A stretch of 33,685 nt of DNA from Saprospiraceae bacterium (GCA_020848965.1 JADLHE010000113.1:1-33685), one strand, 5' to 3'. Counted from the stretch's first letter, positions 24,366-33,410 are shown. The notes: generated by a model not told the origin, from the letters alone. Program-made: numbers and translations.

Positions 24366-24397
24366 CCGTCCACCGACTACCGTCCACCGTCCACCGA
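24366..24397. repeat. Word repeat before the PLP-enzyme start
   Basis: CCGTCCACCG occurs three times in a row, once with a CTA interruption, ending 5 nt before the ATG at 24403. Confidence 0.65.
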
Positions 24398-24402
24398 TAA
24401 AG

Positions 24403-25539
24403 ATGAAATTCGCAACCAAGACCATTCACGCTGGCATCGAGCCAGACCCCAGCACCGGGGCCGTGATGACGCCCATTTACCAGACCAGCACCTACGCCCA
24501 GGCCGCACCCGGCGACCACAAGGGCTACGAATACGCACGCACCCAAAACCCCACCCGGCATGCGCTGGAGGCCAACCTCGCCGCACTCGAAAACGGCGCC
24601 GACGGCATCTGTTTTGGTAGCGGCCTCGCCGCAATGGACGCCATCCTCAAGCTGCTCAGCGCGGGCGACGAAGTGGTGGCCACCAACGACCTATACGGCG
24701 GCTCATACCGCCTCATCACCAAGATTTACGAGCGTTTCGGCCTTAAAGGGCATTTTGTACCCATGTACGATGCCGCCCAGTTCGAACAATACTTGACCCC
24801 GAAAACGAAGCTGATTTGGATTGAAACGCCCACGAATCCGATGCTCAATATCGTGGACATCGAGGCCATTTGCGCCATTGCAAAACGGCGGGGCATCCTC
24901 ACGGCGGTGGACAATACCTTCGCATCGCCCTACCTCCAGAACCCGCTCGACCTCGGTGCCGACATGGTCATCCATTCTGCCACGAAGTACCTCGGTGGCC
25001 ACTCCGACACCGTGCTGGGGGCCGTCGTTGCCAAAGACGCCGAGCTTGCGAAGCAACTCCATTTCATCCAAAACGCCAGTGGCGGCGTGCCCGGCCCGAT
25101 GGACTGTTTCCTCGTGCTTAGGGGCATCAAAACCCTGCACCTGCGGGTGCAACGGGCCTGCGAGAACGCCGAGAAAATCGCCCATGCATTGCTCGGCAAC
25201 CCAAAAATCAACAAGGTTTATTACCCCGGTTTCAAGGACCATCCCGGCCATGAACTGGCCAAAAAGCAGATGCGCCATTTCGGCGCAATGGTCTCTTTTG
25301 ACCTCAAAGAAGATACCCTGGAACACGCCAACCAGATTTTGACCAAAACCAAGCTCTTCACGCTGGCCGAGTCGCTCGGCGGCGTGGAGTCGCTCATCGG
25401 GCACCCATCCACCATGACCCACGCCTCCATCCCAAGGGAAGAGCGGCTAAAGGTCGGCCTCACCGATTCGCTCATCCGTCTGAGCATCGGAGTAGAGGAC
25501 GTGGACGATTTGCTTGCTGATTTGCAGCAGGCGCTCTGA
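24403..25539 (+). CDS. Cys/Met-metabolism PLP enzyme (cystathionine gamma-synthase or gamma-lyase type)
   Basis: I start at 24403 (ORF track 24271) because the family begins MKFATKTIHAGIEPDP. The 378-residue protein shows all landmarks: YQTSTYAQ, YARTQNPTRHALE, cofactor-binding FGSGLAAMDAI, ETPTNPMLNIVDI, DNTFASPYLQNPL, the PLP-binding lysine in SATKYLGGHSD (Lys195) and the C-terminal SLGGVESLIGHPSTMTHASI. It acts in trans-sulfuration. Whether it synthesises cystathionine (met) or cleaves it (cys) cannot be decided by eye. No other methionine gene is next to it. Confidence 0.93.
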   Translation: MKFATKTIHAGIEPDPSTGAVMTPIYQTSTYAQAAPGDHKGYEYARTQNPTRHALEANLAALENGADGICFGSGLAAMDAILKLLSAGDEVVATNDLYGGSYRLITKIYERFGLKGHFVPMYDAAQFEQYLTPKTKLIWIETPTNPMLNIVDIEAICAIAKRRGILTAVDNTFASPYLQNPLDLGADMVIHSATKYLGGHSDTVLGAVVAKDAELAKQLHFIQNASGGVPGPMDCFLVLRGIKTLHLRVQRACENAEKIAHALLGNPKINKVYYPGFKDHPGHELAKKQMRHFGAMVSFDLKEDTLEHANQILTKTKLFTLAESLGGVESLIGHPSTMTHASIPREERLKVGLTDSLIRLSIGVEDVDDLLADLQQAL

Positions 25540-25542
25540 AGG

Positions 25543-25616
25543 GAATTTGGTTGAAGAAGTCGAATCGGTTGAGCTGTTTAACCAACCTGATAAATTCAAT
25601 TCTTCCACCAATTGAA
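25543..25616. repeat. Imperfect palindrome after the PLP-enzyme gene
   Basis: The left arm has AATTTGGTTGAAGAAGTCGA, then GGTTGA. The right arm has AACC, GATAAATTCAATTCTTCCACC and AATT. The arms are complementary with several gaps. A second small inverted repeat follows: CGGACAA (25631-25637) with TTGTCCG (25661-25667). Confidence 0.6.
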
Positions 25617-25675
25617 CCCAATCACCTCGTCGGACAAAGCTGGGAACGCCCGGTGACGCATTGTCCGGCAGGGTT

Positions 25676-25766
25676 TATAATTGTTTGATTGTTAATTTGT
25701 TATGATTGTTAGCGGCGCTCCGCAACAATCCAGCAATTCCAACAATCCAGCAATCCAACAATTTTT
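25676..25766. repeat. Word-repeat palindrome before the DEAD-box gene
   Basis: The left arm is built of TTGTTTGATTG-type words. The right arm is AACAATCCAG, CAATTCC, AACAATCCAG, CAATCC, AACAATT. They flank a GC-rich loop (GCGGCGCTCCGC). The repeat ends 8 nt before the ATG. Confidence 0.75.
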
Positions 25767-25774
25767 AAAATTCA

Positions 25775-27616
25775 ATGAAATTCACAGATTTGAACCTCAT
25801 CGAACCTATCCTGCGCTCTTTGCAGGAAGAAGGTTACGAGACCCCAACCCCCATCCAACAACAGAGCATACCGCACTCCATCGAAGGGCGTGACCTGCTC
25901 GCCTGCGCTCAAACTGGCACTGGAAAAACGGCGGCATTTGCCATCCCGATTCTCCAGCGCATGAACGCAAAATACCCCAACGGTACGGGTAGCAACCATA
26001 TCAAAACCCTGATTTTGACGCCGACCCGTGAGCTGGCCATCCAGATTGGCGATAGCTTCACGGCTTATGGCCGCCATTTGAAGCTGCGCAATTTCGTGGT
26101 CTTTGGGGGCGTGGGCCAAAAGCCACAGGAAGACGCCATGCGCCGGGGCGTGGACATCCTCATCGCCACGCCAGGCCGATTGCTCGACCTGATGAACCAA
26201 GGCTTCGTAAAACTCGACCAACTCGAAATCTTCGTGCTGGACGAGGCCGACCGCATGCTCGACATGGGCTTCATCCACGACGTGCGCCGGGTCATAAAGG
26301 CACTGCCCACTGTTCGGCAGACGCTGTTCTTCTCGGCCACCATGCCGCCAGAAATTGCGAAGCTGGCACACGACATCCTGACCGACCCCGTGAAGGTGGC
26401 CGTGACGCCCGTGAGCAGCACAGCGGAACTGATTGACCAGAGCATTTATTTTGTGGACAAAAACCGCAAGAAACACCTGCTGCTTCACTTGCTCCAGACG
26501 CAGGACATTAAGTCGGTGCTGGTGTTTACAAGGACAAAACACGGCGCAAACCGGGTGGCACAAGACCTTACAAAGGCAGGTATCGAGTCCATGGCCATAC
26601 ATGGCAATAAGTCACAAACGGCCCGCCAGGCAGCTTTGCAGAACTTCAAAACAGGCGAAATCAAGGTACTCGTGGCAACGGACATTGCCGCACGGGGCAT
26701 TGACTTGGAAGAATTGTCGCACGTGGTTAATTTTGACCTGCCCAACGTGCCCGAAACCTACGTTCACCGCATCGGTCGGACAGGGCGGGCAGGGGCGAGC
26801 GGGGTGGCCTTCTCTTTTTGCGATAGCGAAGAAAAAGCCTACCTGCGTGACATTGAAAGGTTGATCAACAAAAAAGTACCCGTCGTGAACGAGCATCCAT
26901 ACCCGCTGGGCAGTGCGCCGAAGGACGAAAGACCGGACGACGACCGCCCACCCCGCCAGCCTCGCAACCAGCCTCGACGGGGCGAGCCTCGCCGTGAGCA
27001 GCAAGGCGGCAGGCCAGCTAGAAATGAGCAACAAAGAGGCGAACAGCCCCGCCGCAATGAACCGCAAAGGGGTGAGTCCCGCCGTGAGGCGCAAGGTGAC
27101 CGCCCACAAAGGGACGGTCAGCCGCAACGCAATGAACCGCAAGGCGACCGCCAGCCTAGGAACGAGCAACAAAGGGGCGAGCAGCGACCGCAAAACGCTC
27201 AAAGCGGGGATGCCCGCCCAGAAGCTGGCAATGGTGAAGAGCGCTCACAATCATCCCGTCGCCGTGGCCGTGGCGGACGTGGACGGGGAGGTCGAAACCG
27301 TGAGAACGCCCCAGCCAATGAAAACCGCCAGCCACAAGGCGACAGGGAGCCACGCAACGAACAGCAGCAGGCAGATAGGCAAGCTCGTCCGCCGCAGCCA
27401 CAGCGGACGCCACAGCCGCCAAGGGAGCAAAAGCCAAAACAGGAAGACAGCTCCGAAAGTAGCGCCAAGTGGTCGTCGCTTTTCCAGGCCACCAAGACTG
27501 GAGCAAAGGGCTTCATCATCAAGAGCGACCGGGATGAGATGTCAAAAGCCAGGGACTCAATGAATAGGCGTGGCGGTGGTGGGCCACCACGAAGTGGCAA
27601 AGGAAGGGGCAGATAA
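25775..27616 (+). CDS. DEAD-box RNA helicase, RhlE-like, with long disordered tail
   Basis: The 613-residue product has a complete helicase core: Q motif ([11 protein letters not shown]), Walker A AQTGTGKT (45-52), PTRELA, DEAD (156-159), SAT, and HRIGRTGR (from residue 331). This type unwinds short RNA duplexes in ribosome assembly or RNA decay. After about residue 385 there is a roughly 200-residue tail made of repeated Arg/Gln/Asn/Glu units ([20 protein letters not shown]), with [12 protein letters not shown] inside and GKGRGR at the end, probably unstructured and RNA-binding. The tail contains a conserved-looking [10 protein letters not shown] patch. It is followed by a strong terminator. 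Confidence 0.93.
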   Translation: MKFTDLNLIEPILRSLQEEGYETPTPIQQQSIPHSIEGRDLLACAQTGTGKTAAFAIPILQRMNAKYPNGTGSNHIKTLILTPTRELAIQIGDSFTAYGRHLKLRNFVVFGGVGQKPQEDAMRRGVDILIATPGRLLDLMNQGFVKLDQLEIFVLDEADRMLDMGFIHDVRRVIKALPTVRQTLFFSATMPPEIAKLAHDILTDPVKVAVTPVSSTAELIDQSIYFVDKNRKKHLLLHLLQTQDIKSVLVFTRTKHGANRVAQDLTKAGIESMAIHGNKSQTARQAALQNFKTGEIKVLVATDIAARGIDLEELSHVVNFDLPNVPETYVHRIGRTGRAGASGVAFSFCDSEEKAYLRDIERLINKKVPVVNEHPYPLGSAPKDERPDDDRPPRQPRNQPRRGEPRREQQGGRPARNEQQRGEQPRRNEPQRGESRREAQGDRPQRDGQPQRNEPQGDRQPRNEQQRGEQRPQNAQSGDARPEAGNGEERSQSSRRRGRGGRGRGGRNRENAPANENRQPQGDREPRNEQQQADRQARPPQPQRTPQPPREQKPKQEDSSESSAKWSSLFQATKTGAKGFIIKSDRDEMSKARDSMNRRGGGGPPRSGKGRGR

Positions 27617-27635
27617 GCTCCCTTAAAATATGCAT

Positions 27636-27676
27636 AAGCGGTGACGGCTTTCGGGAGCTGTCACCGCTTTTTTCTT
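27636..27676 (+). terminator. Intrinsic terminator of the DEAD-box gene
   Basis: AAGCGGTGACGGCT pairs with AGCTGTCACCGCTT around a TTTCGGG loop, followed by TTTTTC. Confidence 0.9.
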
Positions 27677-27715
27677 TTATAAAAGAATAGTTGCCATTGC
27701 TATTTTTACCCCAAA

Positions 27716-28531
27716 ATGAACCATATGGCCTTCGCACAAAAGCTATCGCTTTTAACTTGCCTTCACTTTCTCATACTGGTATCGGCCTACGGCCAAAAAG
27801 CCAAGGATTTCACATTTCCCAATGGTGCGAAAGCAGCCATCTGCCTCACCTACGACGACGGCCTGCCGAGCCATGTGCAAACCGTTGGCCCGGCTTTGAA
27901 CAAATATGGCCTCAAAGGCACATTTTTCATCACCGTCAATTCGGCTTCCTTGCAAGACGATATGGACAAATGGCGGGCCCTCGCCACGGCTGGCCATGAA
28001 TTGGCGAACCACTCCGTGTACCACCCCTGCCGAAAATCGCTGCCCGGCATGGACTGGGTTCGGGACTATTACAACCTTGATGGCTACACCGTGGAGCAGG
28101 TTTTGGCGGAGCTAAAAGTGGCCAATGGGTATTTGCAGGCGCTGGACGGCAAGCGGGCTAGGACCTATGCCTATCCCTGCGCACACCTGTTTGCTGGAGG
28201 CGTGAGCTTTAAAGACTCTATCGTACAGGTGGCCACGGCGGCGAGGGGCGTACATGATTTGCTGGTTCCCATCAAAGAAATTGACCTGAACAATGTGGCA
28301 TCGTATGCGCCCAACGGCGTAAGCGGCCAAGAATTGATTGCCTATGTGCAGCGGGTTATTGAGCAGCAAACGCTCGGCACTTTCTGCTTCCACGGTGTGG
28401 GGGCCGAGTACCTGTCCGTTTCAAAAGAGGCCCATGAAGAGCTGTTGCAATGGCTGGCAGGGCACCGCAAGGAGGTTTGGGTAGCGACTTTTGAGGAGGC
28501 AACGGGGTATGTGAAAGCAAATCGAAACTGA
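27716..28531 (+). CDS. Secreted polysaccharide deacetylase (NodB-like)
   Basis: The 271-residue product has a signal peptide (hydrophobic LSLLTCLHFLILVSAYG). A second ATG three codons in is possible. The NodB domain follows: motif 1 CLTYDDG with the catalytic Asp pair, motif 2 HSVYH (metal-binding His pair), motif 3 AYPCAH and a late FCFHGVG histidine. Family members remove acetyl groups from sugar polymers such as chitin or peptidoglycan. The actual substrate is unknown. Its stop lies 43 nt before the thioesterase gene, so the two may be cotranscribed. Confidence 0.88.
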   Translation: MNHMAFAQKLSLLTCLHFLILVSAYGQKAKDFTFPNGAKAAICLTYDDGLPSHVQTVGPALNKYGLKGTFFITVNSASLQDDMDKWRALATAGHELANHSVYHPCRKSLPGMDWVRDYYNLDGYTVEQVLAELKVANGYLQALDGKRARTYAYPCAHLFAGGVSFKDSIVQVATAARGVHDLLVPIKEIDLNNVASYAPNGVSGQELIAYVQRVIEQQTLGTFCFHGVGAEYLSVSKEAHEELLQWLAGHRKEVWVATFEEATGYVKANRN

Positions 28532-28574
28532 ACCTTTTGGTAATTGGCAATATTGCCCGAAAGAAATCAACGAT

Positions 28575-29000
28575 ATGGAACTCGAAAAATACAACTTCAG
28601 CCTACCCATCCAAATAAGATGGAGCGATTTGGACCCGCTGGGGCATGTGAACAATGCTGTTTATGTCACTTATTTTGAAATCGTGCGGGGGCATTTCATG
28701 CTGCATGCCTGCCCGGGTTGGGATTGGCAACGGGACATGTTCCTGATTGGCAACGTGACCGTCAATTTCCTCAAGGAGCTGAAGTTGACGGCTGACGTTA
28801 CTGCTGTCCACATCAGGACATCCAAAATCGGGAACAAGAGCTTTGTGCTGGAATATGCCATTACTTCCAAGAAAGGCGATGAGGTAGTCGTTCATGCCAC
28901 GGGCCACACTACGCAGATCATGTTCGACCTAAAAACACGGGCTACCATCGAAATACCGGACTGGGTGCGTGAGGCGTTGGCTGCGTTTGATGGGCTGTGA
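28575..29000 (+). CDS. Acyl-CoA thioesterase, 4HBT hotdog family
   Basis: The 141-residue product is a single hotdog-fold domain. The active-site helix motif RWSDLDPLGHVNNAVYVTYF (about residues 15-34) has the Asp and HxNN pattern of the 4-hydroxybenzoyl-CoA thioesterase family. It hydrolyses acyl-CoA thioesters. Chain length and substrate cannot be told from sequence. It is cytoplasmic, with no signal peptide. Confidence 0.9.
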   Translation: MELEKYNFSLPIQIRWSDLDPLGHVNNAVYVTYFEIVRGHFMLHACPGWDWQRDMFLIGNVTVNFLKELKLTADVTAVHIRTSKIGNKSFVLEYAITSKKGDEVVVHATGHTTQIMFDLKTRATIEIPDWVREALAAFDGL

Positions 29001-29042
29001 AGGAAGGGTTAGAAAGGTTGCGGAGCATTGACAGAGCTTTCC

Positions 29043-29050
29043 TATTTTTG
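29043..29050 (+). promoter_or_regulatory. Possible -7 box of the Rpn gene
   Basis: TATTTTTG fits TAnnTTTG and lies only 16 nt before the ATG. A TTG lies 22 nt upstream of it, slightly too far. Confidence 0.45.
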
Positions 29051-29066
29051 TAGGAAATTATAACAG

Positions 29067-29879
29067 ATGCAGTTTGTAGATATAAAAAACGACATCGCTT
29101 TTCGGAAGATTTTCGGCAACGAGCAGAAATCCGCCCCGCTCATTTCCTTTCTGAATGCCGCATTGGAACTGGAAGGAGACAAACGGGTGGTCAGCGTAAC
29201 GCTCAGCAATCCCAACCTTTTTCCACGTATCGCTGGAGAGAAGGCATCCATCCTCGATGTGCGGGCCACAGACCAAGCCGGACGTAAGTTCGTGGTAGAA
29301 ATGCAGGTCGCCGAAAAAGACGGCTTTGACAAACGGGTGCAATACTACCTCTCCCGTGACTATTCCATGCAGATAAACCGTGGAGAGGATTATCCCTTGC
29401 TGAATCCTGCCTACTTTATTGGGATACTCGACTTTGAGTTCAGCAAAAGCAAGCACTACCATACCCGACACCTACTTTTGGATAAAGCCAGCAATGAGCA
29501 TTTGTTGAAAGACATTGAATTTTCCTTCGTAGAGCTGCCGAAGTTCCTTTTAGAACTTAACGAATTGGCAAGCCCGATTGACAAATGGACTTATTTTATC
29601 AAACATGCGGATGAATTGACGTTTATACCCGATTATGCAAATGAAGACGAGGGATTAAAAATAGCGTTCATTGAAGCAGATAAACACAATTGGTCAAAAG
29701 ACGATCTGATTGCCTATGACAATGCTTCCATTGCCGAGCAAGATGAAAGGGGTAAAATCACAGCAGCCGAAAGAAAAGGTAAAATTGATACAGCAAAAGA
29801 GCTTAGGAAATTGGGGGTTGCCTCAAGCATAATCAAGCAGGCGACAGGTTTATATGATGAGGAAATTGAAAGCCTATAA
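29067..29879 (+). CDS. Rpn family (PD-(D/E)XK) nuclease / transposase-like protein
   Basis: The 270-residue product begins MQFVDIKNDIAFRKIFGNEQ. The nuclease core has ASILDVRATDQAGRKFVVEMQV, the D-x(n)-E-x-Q pattern of the PD-(D/E)XK fold used by Rpn (recombination-promoting nuclease) proteins and the PDDEXK transposase-like family. NPAYFIGILDF follows, also typical. The C-terminal helical segment ends GLYDEEIESL, as in many members. In Escherichia coli Rpn proteins promote RecA-independent recombination. The role in Bacteroidota, where many copies often occur per genome, is unclear. No inverted repeats or target duplications flank it, so it is not shown to be mobile. Confidence 0.88.
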   Translation: MQFVDIKNDIAFRKIFGNEQKSAPLISFLNAALELEGDKRVVSVTLSNPNLFPRIAGEKASILDVRATDQAGRKFVVEMQVAEKDGFDKRVQYYLSRDYSMQINRGEDYPLLNPAYFIGILDFEFSKSKHYHTRHLLLDKASNEHLLKDIEFSFVELPKFLLELNELASPIDKWTYFIKHADELTFIPDYANEDEGLKIAFIEADKHNWSKDDLIAYDNASIAEQDERGKITAAERKGKIDTAKELRKLGVASSIIKQATGLYDEEIESL

Positions 29880-29958
29880 CACGCTCGGGCAGCGTTAGTA
29901 TTGCCGTTAGTTTTGGGATAAGCTCTAAAAGAATAATCACAAAACCCTAAGCTAAGAA

Positions 29959-31491
29959 TTACCCCTCTCCTTTCCTCGAAATCCCCCACAGCCCCAAGAA
30001 CGTCAACAGCCCGTTGAGTATCAGCAACTCGAAGCCGAATTTGTAACCGAAGATGGGATAGCCAAAATAACCATTGTAGAGATACACGCCAGCTGTGAAG
30101 AGCACTGAGGCGATGCACACCCATAGGGCACGGCGGTCGGCAATCTGGCGCTTGGTGTAAAAGCCAAAAGCGAAGAGGCCGAGCAGTGGTCCGTAGGTGA
30201 TGCTCGCCGAATCGAAGACGAGCTTGATGACCTCGCCCGTGGCAGCGAAGTGAAACACCATAATGAGCAAGAAGAAAATGGCCGAGAAAGCGATATGCAC
30301 CCGATGGCGGGTACGGGCATGTTCCGGGGTGTTCACCTCCGATTTGCCAAAGCCGAGAAAGTCAATGCACCAAGCAGTGGTGAGCGAAGTAAGCGCTGAG
30401 TCGGCGCTGGCATAGCTGCTGGCCGTGATGCCGAGTATGAACAGGATGCCCACCGCTGCGGGGGCGTATTTGAAAGCGATGGTCGGGAAGAGCAGGTCGG
30501 TATCGGGTACAGACGCTGTGCTGGCCACCCCTTCGGCGAATTTGGTGACTTCTTTCGTGGGGATGTCAATGCCGTTTTGCGCAGCATAAATGAAGAGCAA
30601 CACGCCAAGGGCCATGAACAGCAAGTTCATGAGCACCAGCAGGCTGGAGTAGGAGAAGATATTGATTTGTGCGCCTTTTAGGGTCTTCACCGTCAGGATT
30701 TTCTGCATGATGTCTTGGTCCAAGCCGCTCATCACGATGGCGATGAAGGCCCCGGCGGTGAACTGCTTGAAGAAGTTCTTGGGGTCGCTCCAGCCGCCTT
30801 CGAAGAAGAAAATTTGGGAGCGTTCGTCCTTGGTCACCGTGCTGACGAGGTCGCCAAGGCCGAGGTTCATGTGCTGGCCAACGAGCACGATGGTGAGCAC
30901 GAGCGAGCTGATGAGGAAGAGGGTCTGGAGCGTGTCCGTCCAGATAATGGTCTTCACGCCGCCTTTATAAGTATAGGTGAAAATGAGCAGGATGGTCACC
31001 AGCACCGTAACGAAGAACGGGATATGGAAAATGGGTTCGATGACGAAGGCGTGCAGCACTTTGGCCATCAAAAAAAGCCGAAGCGATGAACCCACCGTGC
31101 GGCTCAGCAGGAAGAAAGCCGAGCCTGTTTTATGCGATACGGGCCCAAAGCGCTGCTCCAAATAACCGTAAATGGACACCAAATGCAGCTTGTAGTACAT
31201 CGGCAGCAGCACCAAGGCGATGACCGAATAGCCGACCATATACCCGAACACCACCTGCATATAGCTCATGGCCGAGGAGTTGACGTAGCCCGGCACGCTG
31301 ATGAAAGTAACGCCTGAAATAGAAGTGCCTATCATGCCGATGGCAATGACCCACCAACTGCTTTGCCGCCCGGCATTGAAGAAGTCGGTGGTGTCGGCCT
31401 TGCGGCTGGTGTACCACGAAATGCCAATAAGCATCGCAAAATAAGCGACGATGATGCTGAGGATGAGGGTGGGTGAGAGGTTTTCGTTCAT
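29959..31491 (-). CDS. Sodium:solute symporter (SSS family)
   Basis: The 510-residue membrane protein has about 13 hydrophobic segments. The first is TLILSIIVAYFAMLIGISWY. Then come the SSS hallmarks DFFNAGRQSSWWVIAIGMIGTSISGVTFISVPG and, later, GLDQDIMQKILTVKTLKGAQ and GITASSYASADSALTSLTTAWCIDF. The Na+-coupled substrate cannot be assigned by eye. No enzyme genes around it suggest one. Its ORF converges on the Rpn gene with 79 bp between. Confidence 0.92.
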   Translation of the reverse strand: MNENLSPTLILSIIVAYFAMLIGISWYTSRKADTTDFFNAGRQSSWWVIAIGMIGTSISGVTFISVPGYVNSSAMSYMQVVFGYMVGYSVIALVLLPMYYKLHLVSIYGYLEQRFGPVSHKTGSAFFLLSRTVGSSLRLFLMAKVLHAFVIEPIFHIPFFVTVLVTILLIFTYTYKGGVKTIIWTDTLQTLFLISSLVLTIVLVGQHMNLGLGDLVSTVTKDERSQIFFFEGGWSDPKNFFKQFTAGAFIAIVMSGLDQDIMQKILTVKTLKGAQINIFSYSSLLVLMNLLFMALGVLLFIYAAQNGIDIPTKEVTKFAEGVASTASVPDTDLLFPTIAFKYAPAAVGILFILGITASSYASADSALTSLTTAWCIDFLGFGKSEVNTPEHARTRHRVHIAFSAIFFLLIMVFHFAATGEVIKLVFDSASITYGPLLGLFAFGFYTKRQIADRRALWVCIASVLFTAGVYLYNGYFGYPIFGYKFGFELLILNGLLTFLGLWGISRKGEG

Positions 31492-31508
31492 TTTTTACAT
31501 TGAGTTGG

Positions 31509-31539
31509 CAAGGGTATCTAGTGATGCATAGCTAAACAA
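31509..31539 (-). promoter_or_regulatory. Possible promoter of the SSS symporter gene
   Basis: On the minus strand TTG (31539-31537), a 20-nt spacer and TACCCTTG (31516-31509) approximate the consensus with one mismatch, 18 nt before the start. Confidence 0.4.
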
Positions 31540-31649
31540 GCGAGCGGCAAAAATGGAATAAAAAATCATGCTGCACTAGAAAACTTCATGTCCGGCTTAC
31601 CCTTTTGTTAAGGCCGAACTTATGGTTTTGTTAATTGAAGACGGGCTTC

Positions 31650-31680
31650 TTGAACAGGTAAAATTGAACGGATAAAATTG
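31650..31680 (+). promoter_or_regulatory. Possible promoter of the small outer-membrane barrel gene
   Basis: TTG (31650-31652), a 20-nt spacer and TAAAATTG (31673-31680) match with one mismatch in the -7 box. TAAAATTG also occurs 14 nt upstream. Confidence 0.3.
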
Positions 31681-31762
31681 CAACACGTTCAAACACGCCA
31701 CAACAAAATTCGGCTTGTTTCGACCATCACCTACTTTTTTCATTTCCATTAAATTATCATTT

Positions 31763-32413
31763 ATGAAAAACGCAATTTTTTACGCCACCACAATTATGTT
31801 ATTTACCACAGTCGTAGAAGCACAAAACAGCAAGGTCAAACTGAGCTTTGATTATGGCAGGAGTCGTTCTTTCTTGAACCTGGAAGAAGGGAAAAAAGAA
31901 AGTGCAAATACAACTTACCAACTTGGTATGGACTACTTGCTTGGCAATCGCTGGCACTTGAACCTCGGTATCAGGCACATGACCACCGGCTATGCCACGA
32001 AATTCTCGCAAAGAGAATTCAACGAAACATCAGGAAGTCTAGCGGTCACAAATACAAGCACGCTGAATTATCGGCATTTAGGGTTTCCTATCGGGGTTGG
32101 GTACGAACCCTTAAAGCACTTGGTTTTCCAGATTTCAATCATCCCGACGCACAATGAGACTGCTTACACTTCGCAAAACAACGATGCCAATACTGAAAAC
32201 AATTTTACGCTTGAGTCCACCGCCGGGCTGCCTAGGCAGTTTGGCATATTTTGGGGAGCCAGTGCTGAATATGGGATAGCAATTAATCAACGTCTGGAAA
32301 TACGGCTTGGCGCAAGGGCAACTGCCAGCGGAAAGACGCTGCTTAAAGATGAAGCTCAAATAACTAAGTTGACGGACTATGGTGCATTTTTGGGAATTGC
32401 CTACAAACTGTGA
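31763..32413 (+). CDS. Small outer-membrane beta-barrel protein
   Basis: I start at 31763 (ORF track 31715), giving 216 residues beginning MKNAIFYATTIMLFTTVVEAQ, a clear signal peptide. The mature chain alternates polar and hydrophobic residues in about eight strands (LSFDYGRSRSFLNL, WHLNLGIRHMTTGYATKF, LGFPIGVGYEPLKHLVFQIS, EIRLGARATASG, YGAFLGIAYKL). This resembles the PorT/OmpW-like barrels of Bacteroidota. Function is unknown. It converges with the CPBP gene, with only 6 nt between the two stop codons. Confidence 0.75.
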   Translation: MKNAIFYATTIMLFTTVVEAQNSKVKLSFDYGRSRSFLNLEEGKKESANTTYQLGMDYLLGNRWHLNLGIRHMTTGYATKFSQREFNETSGSLAVTNTSTLNYRHLGFPIGVGYEPLKHLVFQISIIPTHNETAYTSQNNDANTENNFTLESTAGLPRQFGIFWGASAEYGIAINQRLEIRLGARATASGKTLLKDEAQITKLTDYGAFLGIAYKL

Positions 32414-32419
32414 AGTCCA

Positions 32420-33370
32420 TTAAGGTCGGGAAATTTCGGTGTCGGTTTCCCGACCTTTCCATAAAAAGAAGCCTGCAAAAAAGAATACACCTGCCGAAGA
32501 GAGCACCACAGCCAGTGGTAAGTCTTCGAGGTTACCTTCCTTTAGTTCGTTGATTTTGTCCTGGCTTTGCCATGTGATGAGCACCTGTGCGCCATTGTTG
32601 ATGAAATGCGCCGCAATGGGCACCCAGAGGTTTTGGGTCCAGTAGAAGAGCAGGCCGAGCACCCCACCGAGGAGCAGAATGGCGAGGAAGCGCTGTATCT
32701 CAAAATGCGTGATGCTGAAAATAAGAGCCGTGAGCGCAATGCCCAGCGCAGGCTTCCCGGTGATTTCAATGAGTTTTTGTTGGCCAATGCCCCGGAAGAC
32801 CAACTCCTCGCCCAAGGCTGGCACGATGGCCATGACCACGAGGCTGGCCACCATCTCCCACGGGGTTTGCATGACCAAAAGCCCTTCCATCATCTGGATG
32901 GTGCGCTTCTCGGAATGCACAAAGGATTCCAAGTAGGGAAATTGCTCCACGATGAATTTATTGGCCAAATAGGCCACCTGCGCCAGCGGGAATGCCGACA
33001 TGGCAAATAACAAGCCCAGCATCAAGGTGCTTAAATTGGGCAATTGGTGCAGCGAAACAGCTTGAAGTCCTTTCTTTTTGTAAAAAAGCCAAACAGCGGC
33101 AACCGAAGGCACCAAGAAAGTAAAAGTGTGGTTCAGAAAAAGTGCGGCCCTTACGAAATAGCGGCTTCCAACGCTGCTGTGCTCGTCAATTTTCAACGCC
33201 GATTGAAGGTCCATGCCCCGCAAATTGGCGGCCAAGATGAGCAGCCCACTGCCAAGAATGGCGCACATACCAATCATGAGCAGCATGGTCAGCAGTACCA
33301 TAGCAGGCTTCGGTGCGAATGATTCCGAAGAACCCGATTCTGTATCCGACTCCAAGTGGAGTTCGTTCAT
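32420..33370 (-). CDS. CPBP family intramembrane metalloprotease
   Basis: The 316-residue membrane protein (about eight helices) carries the CPBP/CAAX-protease motifs: EELVFRG (Glu188, Glu189, Arg193), a later SITHFEIQRF His, and AAHFINNG. The family includes eukaryotic-type prenyl-CAAX proteases and bacteriocin-immunity proteins, and substrates in Bacteroidota are mostly unknown. The GG-motif peptide gene lies 16 kb away, so I do not link the two. The cytoplasmic N-terminal stretch (MNELHLESDTESGSSESF) is acidic. Confidence 0.9.
   Translation of the reverse strand: MNELHLESDTESGSSESFAPKPAMVLLTMLLMIGMCAILGSGLLILAANLRGMDLQSALKIDEHSSVGSRYFVRAALFLNHTFTFLVPSVAAVWLFYKKKGLQAVSLHQLPNLSTLMLGLLFAMSAFPLAQVAYLANKFIVEQFPYLESFVHSEKRTIQMMEGLLVMQTPWEMVASLVVMAIVPALGEELVFRGIGQQKLIEITGKPALGIALTALIFSITHFEIQRFLAILLLGGVLGLLFYWTQNLWVPIAAHFINNGAQVLITWQSQDKINELKEGNLEDLPLAVVLSSAGVFFFAGFFLWKGRETDTEISRP
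32422..32458. terminator. Bidirectional hairpin inside the CPBP 3' end
   Basis: GGTCGGGAAA (32424-32433) is perfectly complementary to TTTCCCGACC (32445-32454) around an 11-nt loop. It lies after the stop of the plus-strand barrel gene but inside the last codons of the minus-strand protease gene, so it serves as terminator for one and coding sequence for the other. Confidence 0.6.
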
Positions 33371-33395
33371 TCGGTTGCGAGTTTATAAATTTGCG

Positions 33396-33403
33396 CAAAG
33401 ATA
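33396..33403 (-). promoter_or_regulatory. Possible -7 box of the CPBP gene
   Basis: TATCTTTG on the minus strand is a perfect TAnnTTTG match, 25 nt before the ATG at 33370. No -33 box was found at the expected distance. Confidence 0.45.
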
Positions 33404-33410
33404 GTTTTAG

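Noticed and set aside
25772-26602. 276-codon open frame opposite the DEAD-box helicase
   Set aside because: It is antisense to the conserved helicase core, with no family resemblance.
29877-29899. TAAC...GTTA inverted repeat after the Rpn gene, looking like an integron attC site
   Set aside because: It is much too short for attC, lacks the internal box pairs, and no integrase or cassette array is visible.
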